A stretch of 62,802 nucleotides of DNA from an uncultured Mycoplasma sp. (GCA_947642635.1 CANRTI010000006.1:1-62802); one strand, 5' to 3'; shown: positions 16,623 through 25,897, numbered from the stretch's first letter. A program made the numbers and translations. The notes: generated by a model from the letters alone, not told the origin.

Positions 16623-18397
16623 TGAAAATCACGGCTCAAGAGTTACGTAAAAAATATTTAGATTTTTTTGCAAATAATAATCATCAAATAATACCATCAT
16701 CTTCGATTGTACCAGAAAATGATCCAACGGTTTTATTTACTACTGCCGGAATGCATCCATTGGTTCCATATTTATTAGGAGAACATCACCCAGCTGGAAA
16801 TAAACTTACTGATGTGCAAAAATGTATCAGAACAAGTGATATTGACGAAGTAGGAGATAATTCCCATAATACATTTTTTGAAATGTTAGGCAATTGGAGT
16901 TTAGGAGCTTACTTTAAAGAAGAATCAATTAAATATAGTTATGAATTTTTAACAAGCGATAAATATTTAAATATTCCTTTAGAAAAATTATATTTTACAG
17001 TTTTTGCTGGGAACAAAGATATTCCTCGTGATCAAAAATCATATGATGTATGGCGAAGTCTTGGGATAAAAGAAGACCATTTATTCTTTTTGCCAGAAGA
17101 ATGTAACTTTTGGATATTAGGTAGTGGAATTGGTCCTTGTGGACCAGATACTGAAATATTTTATGATACTGGTAAAGAAAAATGTTGTGAAAATTGTAAT
17201 CCTGCTTGTGACTGTGGTAAGTATTTAGAAATTTGGAATAATGTGTTTATGGAATACTTTAAAGAAGCAAATGGTAGTTTAAGACCTCTTGAAAAACAAA
17301 ATGTTGATACTGGCATGGGATTAGAAAGAACTATTACAGTGTTAAATAATTTAGAAAGTATTTATGACTCAGATATATTTATGGGTGTCAAACAAAAATT
17401 AGAAGAATTATCTGGTTTAAAATATAGTGAAAATAAAAAAAGTTTTCGTATTATTATGGATCACATTAGAACAAGTACCTTTATTTTAGCAGATGATCAT
17501 TTAATTAAACCATGTAATATTGGAGCAGGATATGTCTTAAGAAGACTTTTAAGAAGAGCCATTAGACACTTAAAGAGAATTAATATTAATGATTATGTTT
17601 TAAATGATTTAGCTCTTATTTTTATCAATGATTATAAAGAAGTTTATAAAGAATTAGAACGTAATCAAAAAATTGTTTTTGAAGAGTTAGAAAAAGAATA
17701 TAATAAATTTAGTAAAACTTTAAAAGATGGTGAAAGATTATTTTATAAAACAATCAAAAAATTAGATGGCAATATTTTAAGCGGTTTGGATGCTTTTAAA
17801 TTATTTGATACTTTTGGTTTTCCACTTGAAATGACTAAAGAATTGGCTTTTGAAAACAATATCCAAGTTGATGAAGAAGGATTTTATAAGTGTTTTCAAA
17901 ATCATCAAGAAAAATCAAGAACTATAGATGCCGGTAGTTTTAAAGGTGGTCTTGCAGATACTTCTGAAGAATCGATTAAATATCATACTTTAGCCCATTT
18001 ATTACTAGCCACATTACAAGAAATTTATGGTAAAGACATTGTTCAAAAAGGTTGTAATATTACGAGTGAAAGAATTCGTTTTGATTTTAATCTAGATCAT
18101 AAATTAAGTGACGAAGAAAAAAATAAGATTGAAAATAGAGTTAATGAAATGATTAAATCGGCGACTCCAGTTAGTCAAAAAGAAGTTACTTATGAAGAAG
18201 CTAAAAAAGAAGGGGCTCATGGAACATTCACTGGCAAATATGGCGACATTGTCAAAGTTTATACCATTGGTTCATTATCTAAAGAAATCTGTGGCGGTCC
18301 TCATGTTGAAAACACTAAAGTATTAGGTCATTTTAAAATAATTAAAGAAGAATCATCTAGTGCTGGAGTAAGAAGAATTAAAGGCATATTAGAATAA
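16622..18397 (+). CDS. alaS: Alanyl-tRNA synthetase, short form lacking the C-Ala domain
   Basis: 591 residues against ~870 for typical bacterial AlaRS. The class II core is intact: FTTAGMHPLVPYLLG, the HNTFFEMLGNWSLG motif, DTGMGLERTITVLNN, and tRNA-binding RRLLRRAIRHLKR. A zinc-like Cys cluster appears at ~187-198 (CCENCNPACDCG). The editing domain keeps its metal ligands: HTLAHLL and CGGPHV. The protein ends at GVRRIKGILE, right after editing, so the coiled-coil/C-Ala (DHHA1) part is absent. Reduced AlaRS occurs in mitochondria and some mycoplasmas. It is controlled by the upstream alanine T-box. Confidence 0.95.
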   Translation: MKITAQELRKKYLDFFANNNHQIIPSSSIVPENDPTVLFTTAGMHPLVPYLLGEHHPAGNKLTDVQKCIRTSDIDEVGDNSHNTFFEMLGNWSLGAYFKEESIKYSYEFLTSDKYLNIPLEKLYFTVFAGNKDIPRDQKSYDVWRSLGIKEDHLFFLPEECNFWILGSGIGPCGPDTEIFYDTGKEKCCENCNPACDCGKYLEIWNNVFMEYFKEANGSLRPLEKQNVDTGMGLERTITVLNNLESIYDSDIFMGVKQKLEELSGLKYSENKKSFRIIMDHIRTSTFILADDHLIKPCNIGAGYVLRRLLRRAIRHLKRININDYVLNDLALIFINDYKEVYKELERNQKIVFEELEKEYNKFSKTLKDGERLFYKTIKKLDGNILSGLDAFKLFDTFGFPLEMTKELAFENNIQVDEEGFYKCFQNHQEKSRTIDAGSFKGGLADTSEESIKYHTLAHLLLATLQEIYGKDIVQKGCNITSERIRFDFNLDHKLSDEEKNKIENRVNEMIKSATPVSQKEVTYEEAKKEGAHGTFTGKYGDIVKVYTIGSLSKEICGGPHVENTKVLGHFKIIKEESSSAGVRRIKGILE

Positions 18398-18401
18398 ATT
18401 G

Positions 18402-18425
18402 AAACTTCATTTTGAAGTTTTTTTA
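18402..18425 (+). terminator. Terminator after alaS
   Basis: AAACTTCA / TTGAAGTTT stem (18402-18420), very short loop, then a T-rich tail, just after the alaS stop. Confidence 0.8.
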
Positions 18426-18470
18426 TTTGCGAAAACAACTATAATAAGATATAATTAAAATAGGGAAGTG

Positions 18471-19052
18471 ATGAATGTGAAGAAGAATGGCTTTGTTTTT
18501 GTTGAATCAATTGTAGCAGTTGTTATACTTACAAGTTCATTACTTCTTTTATATTCTACTTTTAGTAATATTCTTCAATCTGAAAAGGTAAGGATTTATT
18601 ATGATGATGTTAATTATATTTATCGGACATCTTATTTAAAAGAACGATTAAATGATGTTAATTTTGAATACATCAAAGATAATATGCTAACCGAAGGAAA
18701 TTATTTTAAAATAATTGGTTTAGATACTCCTAATTTGTTTGATAATAGTGAGACTGAAAAAAATTTAATTGCTAGTATGTTTGAAGATTATGAAGTACGA
18801 GAACTAGTTTTAATCAAAGAGAATAAATTAGATGATTTAAAAAAATGTACAATTGAATGTTCATTTGATACCTCTTGTAAAGATTATGAAAACTGTAATA
18901 ATATTTTTTTAAATTTGAGTGAAGACATGCTTAATTATTTGAAAACAATTTACATCGATATTCCCAGTGAATTTATTTTAGTTGGTGAATATGAAACATG
19001 TAATCAAGATAAATTGCATTGTCAAACATTTTTTAGTTGGGTAAGTGTGTAG
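18471..19052 (+). CDS. Type IV pilin-like protein (prepilin)
   Basis: ~193 residues. The N-terminus KKNGFVFVESIVAVVILTSS is a prepilin leader: short basic part, Gly before Phe as cleavage site, Glu at +5, then a ~20-residue hydrophobic helix. The extracellular part has five cysteines at ~125-145 and ~185 (CTIECSFDTSC). Starts at GTG 18468, ATG 18471 or GTG 18477 are all possible; the last would give MKKNGF as in the next gene. It is first in a run of three pilin-like genes, fitting minor pilins of a Gram-positive type IV pilus or competence pseudopilus. Confidence 0.75.
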   Translation: MNVKKNGFVFVESIVAVVILTSSLLLLYSTFSNILQSEKVRIYYDDVNYIYRTSYLKERLNDVNFEYIKDNMLTEGNYFKIIGLDTPNLFDNSETEKNLIASMFEDYEVRELVLIKENKLDDLKKCTIECSFDTSCKDYENCNNIFLNLSEDMLNYLKTIYIDIPSEFILVGEYETCNQDKLHCQTFFSWVSV

Positions 19053-19054
19053 TT

Positions 19055-20281
19055 ATGAAGAAAAACGGTTTTGTTTCAACATCTCTCATCTATACTTTTT
19101 TCATTATTTTTTTATCAATGATGGTTTTTCTTCTCAATTCTTATTCTCGGACTAGATATTTAATGGATGAAATCAAACATGATATCAAAAGTAATTTTGC
19201 TTCTTTAAAAAATGGAGATGTAAATATTTATTTTATGGTATATGATAATATAACAAAAGAGTATGAGTTAAATAGTAATATGCCTTTAGTGGGTTATAAT
19301 TATAACCCGGATTTTAGCTATTGTAAAAATGGTTCAACTATTAATTTTGTGAATGGCAATATTGTAGTTGAAGGAATAGGTAAAGATGCTTGTTATGCTT
19401 ATTTTAAAGGTAATGGTTATGATATTGATTTAAAAATATATATTAAAGAAAGTGCGGATAGTGAAAAAATTCTTGTTAATAGTATTCCTAATATTAATTA
19501 TGATTTTACTAAATCCGAGTGTAATAATGATGTTATTTTAAATTTTGATACTGCTACAAGAACATTTAATGCTAACACAAATAAATCAGCTAGTTGTGAA
19601 GTTCTTTTTACAAAAAATAATGCCAAAGTAGAATTGAATTATTATCAAGAAAGTTTGGAAGGCACTCATAATTATAATAATATAAATTATAAATTAGTTA
19701 ATGAAGCTCCAATTAGTAATTATCATTTTGATTCCTTTTTATGTCAAAATGCTGATATAACAACTAATATTATTGTTACTAATAATGGTTTATATGTCGA
19801 GTCTAGTGGGGAAAATACTTGTAATATTTACTATAATAAAGGCGAAAATAAAGTTAATATAACTATTATGGAAGAAACAGAAGATGGGATGTCTGGATTT
19901 ACAACTGGTAAAAAATATAGTCGAGTTTTTAATATCCCTAATAATAATTATAAATATGTGGGTAGTATTTGTACACCTGATACTATTAAAGTCGAGTATC
20001 TTAATAACCGTCTTATTCCTACTTATGATATTCCAGGCGATTGCTATGCCTATTTTGATTTAGCAAACAATAATGTTGTAATTAATTATTATATAAAAAA
20101 TGCTAAAGGAGATTATGATTTAGTTAAAACTATTCCTAAGTCTGGTTATGTTTTTAATAGTACTAAAAGTATTTGTGGACTAGCTTCTTCTAAAATCAAG
20201 CCATATAATAATTATGTTAGTATTGAAGCGGAAAAAGATGATGTTTGTAATATTTACTATGATGAGGTTCAAAATGATTAA
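19055..20281 (+). CDS. Pilin-like surface protein with five Cys-pair repeats
   Basis: 408 residues from ATG 19055. The N-terminus MKKNGFVSTSLIYTFFIIFL is prepilin-like (G|F site) but has Ser, not Glu, at +5, as in some minor pilins. The ectodomain is five diverged repeats of ~65-80 residues. Each runs Tyr-x-Phe/Tyr, ~5 residues, Cys, ~30 residues, Cys, aromatic pair: YCKNGS...CYAYFKG, ECNNDV...CEVLFTK, LCQNAD...CNIYYNK, ICTPDT...CYAYFDL, ICGLAS...CNIYYDE. The two Cys per repeat probably form a disulphide. Overlaps the next pilin gene by 8 bases. Confidence 0.7.
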   Translation: MKKNGFVSTSLIYTFFIIFLSMMVFLLNSYSRTRYLMDEIKHDIKSNFASLKNGDVNIYFMVYDNITKEYELNSNMPLVGYNYNPDFSYCKNGSTINFVNGNIVVEGIGKDACYAYFKGNGYDIDLKIYIKESADSEKILVNSIPNINYDFTKSECNNDVILNFDTATRTFNANTNKSASCEVLFTKNNAKVELNYYQESLEGTHNYNNINYKLVNEAPISNYHFDSFLCQNADITTNIIVTNNGLYVESSGENTCNIYYNKGENKVNITIMEETEDGMSGFTTGKKYSRVFNIPNNNYKYVGSICTPDTIKVEYLNNRLIPTYDIPGDCYAYFDLANNNVVINYYIKNAKGDYDLVKTIPKSGYVFNSTKSICGLASSKIKPYNNYVSIEAEKDDVCNIYYDEVQND

Positions 20282-20921
20282 GTTAAATAATAAAGGAATG
20301 TCTTTAATGGAATTATTAGTAACAATTGTTTTAATAAGTATTGTCTTAACATTTTTATTTCAATTATTACTAGATTTAAAAAATGAAACTGAAAACAATG
20401 ATTTTGCTTATCATAACCAATTTAATCGTACAGAAGCTATTTATAAAATTCAAATGGATCTTATGATGTATCCTTTAGTGGGAATTAGTGATGTTTCTAC
20501 AAACGATAACATAATCTTAAATTGGGATTTTAAAAAAGGTAATAATATTGTCACTGCTATTTTAAAAAGTGAAACAGTAACTAAAAAAGATGAACTAGGT
20601 ACTACTAATACGATATATTATTTAAAATATCATAATGTTTTAGGAGAAGATTATACCTGGGAAATAAAAGGGGGAATTTTAGATTTATGTGGTAATTTCA
20701 ACTATTATATTGATAATACTTCTAATAACTACTATTTTAAAATTAATTTTCCAATTTATAATCTAGTTAATAATTCCCAAAATAATTCTGATTATAATAA
20801 TGCTGTTGATGATTTTGAAATAACTTACTCATCTAATACTGCTAATTTAGTTACTACTAATGGGGCTTATTTAAATACCAAGCAATATGTAAATAAACAA
20901 ATAGGCATTTGCACTAATTAA
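20274..20921 (+). CDS. Type IV pilin-like protein (prepilin)
   Basis: ~215 residues from ATG 20274; it overlaps the previous gene by 8 bases. MIKLNNKGMSLMELLVTIVL is a classical prepilin signal: Gly before Met, Glu at +5 and a hydrophobic helix, close to PulJ/ComGF-type minor pilins. The ectodomain is Asn-rich, with a late Cys pair. The 3' end overlaps a convergent gene on the other strand by 51 bases. It would be processed by a prepilin peptidase that I do not see in this window; an assembly ATPase lies at 55653-56948. Confidence 0.75.
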   Translation: MIKLNNKGMSLMELLVTIVLISIVLTFLFQLLLDLKNETENNDFAYHNQFNRTEAIYKIQMDLMMYPLVGISDVSTNDNIILNWDFKKGNNIVTAILKSETVTKKDELGTTNTIYYLKYHNVLGEDYTWEIKGGILDLCGNFNYYIDNTSNNYYFKINFPIYNLVNNSQNNSDYNNAVDDFEITYSSNTANLVTTNGAYLNTKQYVNKQIGICTN

Positions 20922-21800
20922 AACATGCCATATTCGCCCCTTTAAAAATTCTTTGTAGGAAATATTCGTTCCTTCAATCAAAGCTAAGACTTGGGTATGA
21001 ATAGATATACCCCCAAAAGAGATTATTGAAATAGCCATAATCTCTTTTAATATACTAGCAATATTACTATTAGGGATAATGCTTAGAGCTTGAGTAATTT
21101 CCAAAAATCCTTTAAAAATGATTGTTGTTGTTTTAGATAAAGGGATAATTTTTATAAAAAGATTAGTAATAATCATATAAAAAGTCAAAGTTCCTAATAT
21201 TAATAACATTGTATTTAAGCTTTTACTAATAGCTTTTGGTAGTAATGCAAAAAGGTTTGAAATATTTTCTTTAGATTTACCATTCATCTTTATATTGCTT
21301 GTTTCTTTTTTTCTTCCTATTAGACCAATACCAATATTTGTTAAATAATGAATAAGAATAATTTTAAAAGTAATAAATTTATTAAATGACAAATTTAAAA
21401 TATTGTAAAGAAATAAAGGATTAGAAAAAAATGTAAAACTTATTAATTTATTAGCAGTATTTAAACTTATTTCCTGATTATGAAGCATTTCTTTAATAAT
21501 AAACGTATTAGTAGGAGTACCACTAAAAATACTTAAGAAAAATGCTTCAGCTGCACTGCCATCTGTATGAAAAACTTTATTAAATAAGGGATTTATATAT
21601 TTAAATAAGGGATTAAAAACTCGGGTATTAATTATTAAGTCATTAATGACAAACATAATAAAAAGAGATGGAAAAACTTTATTTAACCATAAAGTAACTG
21701 CATTATTAACTGAATAATTTAGTATATAATTATATCTAAATAGGGTAATTAAAGAAGCAAAAATTAAAAAAATTGTCAAAAGTTTTTTTAGTTTATTCAT
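20871..21800 (-). CDS. ylbJ: YlbJ/SpoVV-like integral membrane protein
   Basis: 309 residues with about eight membrane segments. Gate-domain pattern: LWLNKVFPSLFIMFVIND near the start, FLSIFSGTPTNTFIIKEML (the family's SGYP-type loop) and a second half with SIISFGGISIHTQVLAL. YlbJ/SpoVV moves dipicolinic acid across the mother-cell side during sporulation in B. subtilis. In B. subtilis ylbJ lies near ylbL; here the two are adjacent and divergent, which supports the call. The SD AGGT precedes the ATG at 21800. Confidence 0.75.
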   Translation of the reverse strand: MNKLKKLLTIFLIFASLITLFRYNYILNYSVNNAVTLWLNKVFPSLFIMFVINDLIINTRVFNPLFKYINPLFNKVFHTDGSAAEAFFLSIFSGTPTNTFIIKEMLHNQEISLNTANKLISFTFFSNPLFLYNILNLSFNKFITFKIILIHYLTNIGIGLIGRKKETSNIKMNGKSKENISNLFALLPKAISKSLNTMLLILGTLTFYMIITNLFIKIIPLSKTTTIIFKGFLEITQALSIIPNSNIASILKEIMAISIISFGGISIHTQVLALIEGTNISYKEFLKGRIWHVLISANAYLFIYILLGI

Positions 21801-21841
21801 AAATATACCTCAAAGTGCTATAATAAATTAGGTGATTAAAA

Positions 21842-22846
21842 TTGATTAATAAATTATATGAAAAAATTAAACAATTCTTTAAAGAAAATTATCGTTTTTT
21901 GATACTTTTAACAACAATTGTCTTTTTATTCTATTATGAGTTTCCTTATGTTATTTATAAAAGTGGCGGTACAATTAATTTAGAAGATCGAGTTGTTATT
22001 GATAAAGAATATGAAGAAAAAGGCGACTTAAAAATGAGTTATGTTACAGCCATGAAAGGAACTGCTCCTTTTATAATGTTATCCTGGGTTCTTCCTGATT
22101 GGGATTTAATCCCTTTAAAAGAAATTACTAATGAAGATAGTTATGAAGATGTTTTAGAAGTCGGAAAAGAGTATTTAAATGAAGGAATTGATAATGCCAT
22201 TATGGCTGCTTTTCAAGAATCTTCATACAGTATAACTATTACTAATACTCATAATAAAGTTATATATTTAAGTAAAGATGCTAAAACTGATATTGTAGTG
22301 GGCGATGAACTAATTAGTGTTGATGGTAATGAAATTACTAATCTAGAAGAATTAAAGAGCTATATTAATAGTAAGAAAGTCGGAGAATTAGTTGAGTTTA
22401 CAATTTTACGAAATGGTGAAACTTTACAAAAAGAATCTACTATTTATCAAGATGGTGATGATTTAAAAGTTGGTATTGCTTTCAAAACCACTTATGAATA
22501 TCGTACAGAAATTCCTGTAACCGTTAAAATGAAAGATAACGAATCTGGAAGTAGTGGGGGCTTAATGATGAGTTTAGCTATTTATAATGCTTTAACCGAA
22601 GAAGATATAACTAAAGGATTAAATATTGTTGGAACTGGTTCAATTAATAGTGATGGAACTGTCGAAGAAATTGACGGTGTAAAATATAAAGTTTTAGCTG
22701 CTGAAAAAAATAAAGCTGATATTTTCTTTTGTCCAGTAGAAAATTATGAAGAAGCATTAAAAGTTAAAAAAAGAAGAAAATTAGATGTTGAAGTTGTTAA
22801 AGTTGCTTCCTTAAAAGAAGCCATCGCTTATTTAGAAACAAAATAA
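21842..22846 (+). CDS. ylbL: YlbL-like PDZ/Lon-type S16 protease
   Basis: 334 residues from a TTG start with AGGTGA 6 bases upstream. One N-terminal membrane segment (FLILLTTIVFLFYYEFP), a PDZ domain at ~140-205 (VGDELISVDGNEITNLEELK), and a C-terminal Lon-like S16 protease domain with the catalytic Ser in ESGSSGGLMMSLA and Lys in GVKYKVLAAEKNKAD. YlbL cleaves cell-division regulators in B. subtilis. The order and neighbour (ylbJ) match B. subtilis. A bidirectional terminator separates it from dut. Confidence 0.85.
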   Translation: MINKLYEKIKQFFKENYRFLILLTTIVFLFYYEFPYVIYKSGGTINLEDRVVIDKEYEEKGDLKMSYVTAMKGTAPFIMLSWVLPDWDLIPLKEITNEDSYEDVLEVGKEYLNEGIDNAIMAAFQESSYSITITNTHNKVIYLSKDAKTDIVVGDELISVDGNEITNLEELKSYINSKKVGELVEFTILRNGETLQKESTIYQDGDDLKVGIAFKTTYEYRTEIPVTVKMKDNESGSSGGLMMSLAIYNALTEEDITKGLNIVGTGSINSDGTVEEIDGVKYKVLAAEKNKADIFFCPVENYEEALKVKKRRKLDVEVVKVASLKEAIAYLETK

Positions 22847-22875
22847 AAAGAATCAATATTTTCCGATTCTTTTTT
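22845..22875. terminator. Bidirectional terminator between ylbL and dut
   Basis: AAAAAGAATC / GATTCTTTTT, a 10-bp stem with a 10-base loop and A/T runs on both sides. It serves both convergent genes and overlaps the last dut codons. Confidence 0.85.
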
Positions 22876-23314
22876 GGTTTTTATTTAAATCACTTTTAGT
22901 TGTTAAATATTTTAAAAATATACCTTGGATAATGGCTTCTCCCTTTTTAAAAGTGACATCTTCTGTTCCTTCATTTTGAATTTTAAACCACATATGACCT
23001 TCATTTTCCAAATTATTATAATAATCTGCATCAATAACTCCAATTTGATTACACAATCTTAAATTATATTTAAAACCCATTCCACTACGAATAATTAAGA
23101 AAAGCATTTCATCATCTTCATAATAACTCTTAATTCCTGTGGGAATTTTTTTGATTTCACCAACTTTTATTGTTACATCTTCTATTAAATAAAAATCATA
23201 ACCGGCAGTTTTTGAAGAATTTCGCATTGGCAATAAATATTCTTCATATAAATTTTTATCATCTTTAATATCATTTTTAAATTGTTCAAAACTAATTTTT
23301 TCAAAATCTCGCAT
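22853..23314 (-). CDS. dut: dUTPase family protein
   Basis: 153 residues. Trimeric dUTPase motifs are present: AGYDFYLIED (motif 1 region), LIIRSGMGFKYNL (RSG, motif 2), GVIDADYYNNLEN (motif 3, catalytic Asp and Tyr), and KGEAIIQGIF (motif 4). It hydrolyses dUTP to dUMP, keeping uracil out of DNA. The C-terminal glycine-rich motif 5 appears reduced to KRIGKY, as in phage-type members. SD GGTGAT precedes the ATG at 23314. Confidence 0.85.
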   Translation of the reverse strand: MRDFEKISFEQFKNDIKDDKNLYEEYLLPMRNSSKTAGYDFYLIEDVTIKVGEIKKIPTGIKSYYEDDEMLFLIIRSGMGFKYNLRLCNQIGVIDADYYNNLENEGHMWFKIQNEGTEDVTFKKGEAIIQGIFLKYLTTKSDLNKNQKRIGKY

Positions 23315-23400
23315 ATTTTTATCACCAATAATTATTTTATCATATAAAATAACAATTTGAACTAAAAGAAAACTTTTTTATTTCTTATTTGCTAGTACAA

Positions 23401-23429
23401 TAGACAAGTTATAGAAAGTATGCTATGAT
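23401..23429 (+). promoter_or_regulatory. Promoter of the rRNA methyltransferase gene
   Basis: TAGACA (23401-23406), 17 bases, TATGAT (23424-23429). Predicted start ~23436, leaving a ~65-base leader. Confidence 0.6.
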
Positions 23430-23502
23430 GTTTGCAAAAGAAATAAGAAAGAATTAGCAACAGAATATTAAAAAGATGTGATATTAGAAAGAAGAATAGA
23501 GT

Positions 23503-24231
23503 ATGTTACTAACTAGTGTAAATAATCCTAAAGTAAAAGAATGGCAAAAATTAAAACTTAAAAAGTATCGAAGTAGTACGAAATCTTTTTTAATTGAAGA
23601 TGATCATTTAATTAATGAAGCATTAAAAAGCAATTTAGTAAAAGAAATAATCACTTTAAATCCTGACGAAAAATATCTAGTTCCCACTTTTTATGTGAAT
23701 GACAAAATAATGCATTTATTATCTAATCAAGAAAGTGGAGCTCAAAAAATAGCTGTAGTTAACTTTTTACCATCAAGAGAAATAAAGGGAAACATTTTAA
23801 TTCTTGATAATTTACAAGATCCCGGTAATTTAGGAACAATCATCAGAAGTGCAGTTGCTTTTAATTTTGATACAATTTTTTTAAGTACTGATACAGTTGA
23901 TTTATATAATCCCAAAACTATACGTAGTTCCGAAGGCATGATTTTCCATCTTAATATTTTAAAAGGTGATATTATTGAATTTTTAAATAAATTAGATAAA
24001 TCCTATACAATTGTTACAACCAATGTTGTAAAAGGTGAGAACATTCATAATTTATCAACTATTTCTAAATGGGCACTTATCATTGGTAATGAAGGTCATG
24101 GAGTTTCTAAAGAGGTTCAAGATGTAAGTCAAAAGTTTGTTAAAATACCAATGAATTCTAATTGTGAAAGTCTTAATGCTGCTATTAGTGCAAGTATTTT
24201 AATGTATGAAATTAATAATTTATTACAATAA
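23503..24231 (+). CDS. TrmH/SpoU-family RNA 2'-O-methyltransferase (YsgA-like)
   Basis: 242 residues. An N-terminal substrate-binding domain (SVNNPKVKEWQKLKLKKYR, SFLIEDDHLINEA) precedes a SPOUT knot domain with motif 1 NLQDPGNLGTIIRSAVAFNF, motif 2 ALIIGNEGHGVS and motif 3 IPMNSNCESLNAAISASIL. It methylates ribose 2'-OH in rRNA or tRNA using SAM. Length and motifs are complete. In B. subtilis ysgA sits near rnhC and pheST; here it is next to sigG. Confidence 0.9.
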   Translation: MLLTSVNNPKVKEWQKLKLKKYRSSTKSFLIEDDHLINEALKSNLVKEIITLNPDEKYLVPTFYVNDKIMHLLSNQESGAQKIAVVNFLPSREIKGNILILDNLQDPGNLGTIIRSAVAFNFDTIFLSTDTVDLYNPKTIRSSEGMIFHLNILKGDIIEFLNKLDKSYTIVTTNVVKGENIHNLSTISKWALIIGNEGHGVSKEVQDVSQKFVKIPMNSNCESLNAAISASILMYEINNLLQ

Positions 24232-24293
24232 TCTGCTAATTTGTGAATAAAAACCTTAAAAATAAGCCATAAATAATATGAAAGGTAAAAATT

Positions 24294-25070
24294 ATGGCGA
24301 AATATAAGGTCGATATTACAGGAATTAATACAAGTGAAATAACTGTTTTATCAAATAAAGAAATAAATGAATTATTTGTTCAAATGTATAATGGAGATGC
24401 AACAGCTAAAGAAAAATTAGTAAATGGCAATTTAAAATTAGTGTTAGCGATTTTAAAACGTTTTAACAATCCGCGCTTTAATATGGATGATTTATTCCAA
24501 GTAGGGTGTATTGGTTTATTGAAAGCAATTGATAATTTTGATATGTCGTATGGCTTGTGTTTATCAACATACGCTGTACCACTTATAATTGGGGAAATTA
24601 AAAGATATGTCAGAGACAATACAACAGTTAGAGTTAGTAGAAGTATCAAAGATCAAGCTTATCGGATTATTAAGTTTCAAGATGATTATTTAGGAGCCCA
24701 TGGCTTCTTACCAACATATCAAGAAATTTCAAATGCCTTACAAATTGATGAATATGAAATTTCTTATGCTCTAGATAGTTTAAAAGATCCTATGAGTATA
24801 TTTGAACCAATTTATAATGATGGTGGTGATACCATTTATTTATCCGATCAATTAGCTGATATGAAAGAAAAAAATCGTGACCAAGACATGATTATATCCT
24901 TAAGAAGAGCCCTTCAAAAGATTAAAAAACGTGAAAAAGATATTTTATTATCCAGGTTTATTGTTGGTAAAACGCAAATTGAAATTGCGGATACCATGGG
25001 TATATCTCAAGCTCAAGTCTCACGGATTGAAAAAAACGCTATGGAACATGTCAGAAAATTAATTAGATAA
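24294..25070 (+). CDS. sigG: Sporulation sigma factor SigG
   Basis: 258 residues, full length. The start is diagnostic of SigG: KYKVDITGINTSEITVLSN, then EKLVNGNLKLVLAILKRFNN, DDLFQVGCIGLLKAIDNFD, FSTYAVP-like LSTYAVPLIIGEIKRYVRDN and VRVSRSIKD. Region 4 ends with TQIEIADTMGISQAQVSRIE. SigG directs late forespore transcription. The following ylmC gene is the usual neighbour. Its presence, with spoIVB and spoVD elsewhere in this window, is strong evidence for a sporulation programme. Confidence 0.93.
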   Translation: MAKYKVDITGINTSEITVLSNKEINELFVQMYNGDATAKEKLVNGNLKLVLAILKRFNNPRFNMDDLFQVGCIGLLKAIDNFDMSYGLCLSTYAVPLIIGEIKRYVRDNTTVRVSRSIKDQAYRIIKFQDDYLGAHGFLPTYQEISNALQIDEYEISYALDSLKDPMSIFEPIYNDGGDTIYLSDQLADMKEKNRDQDMIISLRRALQKIKKREKDILLSRFIVGKTQIEIADTMGISQAQVSRIEKNAMEHVRKLIR

Positions 25071-25093
25071 CATATAATTAATTAGGTGAGTTC

Positions 25094-25315
25094 ATGCTTT
25101 TAAGTGATTTACAAACAAAAGATATAATAAATATTAAAAATGGAAATAATTTAGGTCGAATTATTGATGCTAAAATTGATGCATCCGGAAAAATTGCCTA
25201 CTTTGTTTCTGAAGAAAAAAAGTTTATTAGGAAAGTTACTAAAGGTGGTGATGCAACAATTGAATTTGAAAGAATTAAGAAAATTGGCGAAGATGTTATT
25301 CTAGTAGATATATAA
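25094..25315 (+). CDS. ylmC: YlmC/YmxH-family PRC-barrel sporulation protein
   Basis: 73 residues with one PRC-barrel domain (LSDLQTKDIINIKNGNNLGR, then an acidic beta-strand pattern). YlmC/YmxH proteins are typically encoded right after sigG in Firmicutes; here the gap is 23 bases. The function is unknown; a small RNA- or protein-binding barrel is likely. A terminator begins at its stop codon. Confidence 0.8.
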   Translation: MLLSDLQTKDIINIKNGNNLGRIIDAKIDASGKIAYFVSEEKKFIRKVTKGGDATIEFERIKKIGEDVILVDI

Positions 25316-25349
25316 AATTGTAGATAATTTGCTAACTACAATTTTTTTT
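25315..25349 (+). terminator. Terminator of sigG-ylmC
   Basis: AAATTGTAG / CTACAATTT 9-bp stem (25315-25323, 25336-25344), then T run. Confidence 0.85.
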
Positions 25350-25405
25350 AAATTTTTAAGAAATATTTCCCCAAGTGAGTTGTTCTATCAAATAAGTGAA
25401 AAGTA

Positions 25406-25414
25406 TGTTATAAT
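25406..25414 (+). promoter_or_regulatory. Extended -10 promoter of lspA
   Basis: TGTTATAAT (TG-n-TATAAT) at 25406-25414; predicted start ~25421, giving a very short leader before the ATG at 25430. Confidence 0.5.
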
Positions 25415-25429
25415 AAAGATGTGATTTTT

Positions 25430-25897
25430 ATGAAGAAAAAAATAATCTTAATCATGTTATTAATAATAATTATTGATATCATCATCAAATTATTAATTGA
25501 TCATAACCTTGAATTAACCAAAAACATTCCTATTATTAATAATTTTTTTACTCTTAGTAAAGTATATAACACCGGAGCATCATGGAGTATTTTAGCAGGG
25601 CAACAAATTCTTTTGATTATTATAACTTTTATTTTACTAGGTATACTTTGGACATATCAAAAAAAATTTGTCATGCATAATCGCAACATAGTTACTTTTG
25701 GGCTACTTTACGGAGGAATTATTGGTAATTTAATTGATCGTATTTGTAATGGTTATGTTATTGATTATTTAGATTTCCAAATTTTTAGTTATGATTTTCC
25801 TGTTTTCAATTTTGCCGACATTTGTATAGTTTTAGGAGTATTTCTTTTAATAATCGCCATTTATAAAAAGGAAGATAAAGATGCAAATAATAGTTAG
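25430..25897 (+). CDS. lspA: Lipoprotein signal peptidase (signal peptidase II)
   Basis: ~155 residues, four membrane segments. Family motifs: the NTGASWSIL segment, IIGNLIDRICNGYVIDYL with the first catalytic Asp (GNLIDR), and VFNFADICIVLG with the second (FNxAD). It cleaves prolipoproteins after diacylglycerol transfer. GTG 25421 is an alternative start. The 3' end overlaps rluD by 17 bases; lspA-rluD is the order in B. subtilis (lspA-ylyB). Confidence 0.92.
   Translation: MKKKIILIMLLIIIIDIIIKLLIDHNLELTKNIPIINNFFTLSKVYNTGASWSILAGQQILLIIITFILLGILWTYQKKFVMHNRNIVTFGLLYGGIIGNLIDRICNGYVIDYLDFQIFSYDFPVFNFADICIVLGVFLLIIAIYKKEDKDANNS

Noticed and set aside
23370..23465. Imperfect inverted repeat (TTTCTTATTTGC / GAAATAAGAAA) around the 23401 promoter
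   Set aside because: Low-complexity A/T-rich arms far apart with mismatches; no better than expected in this composition.
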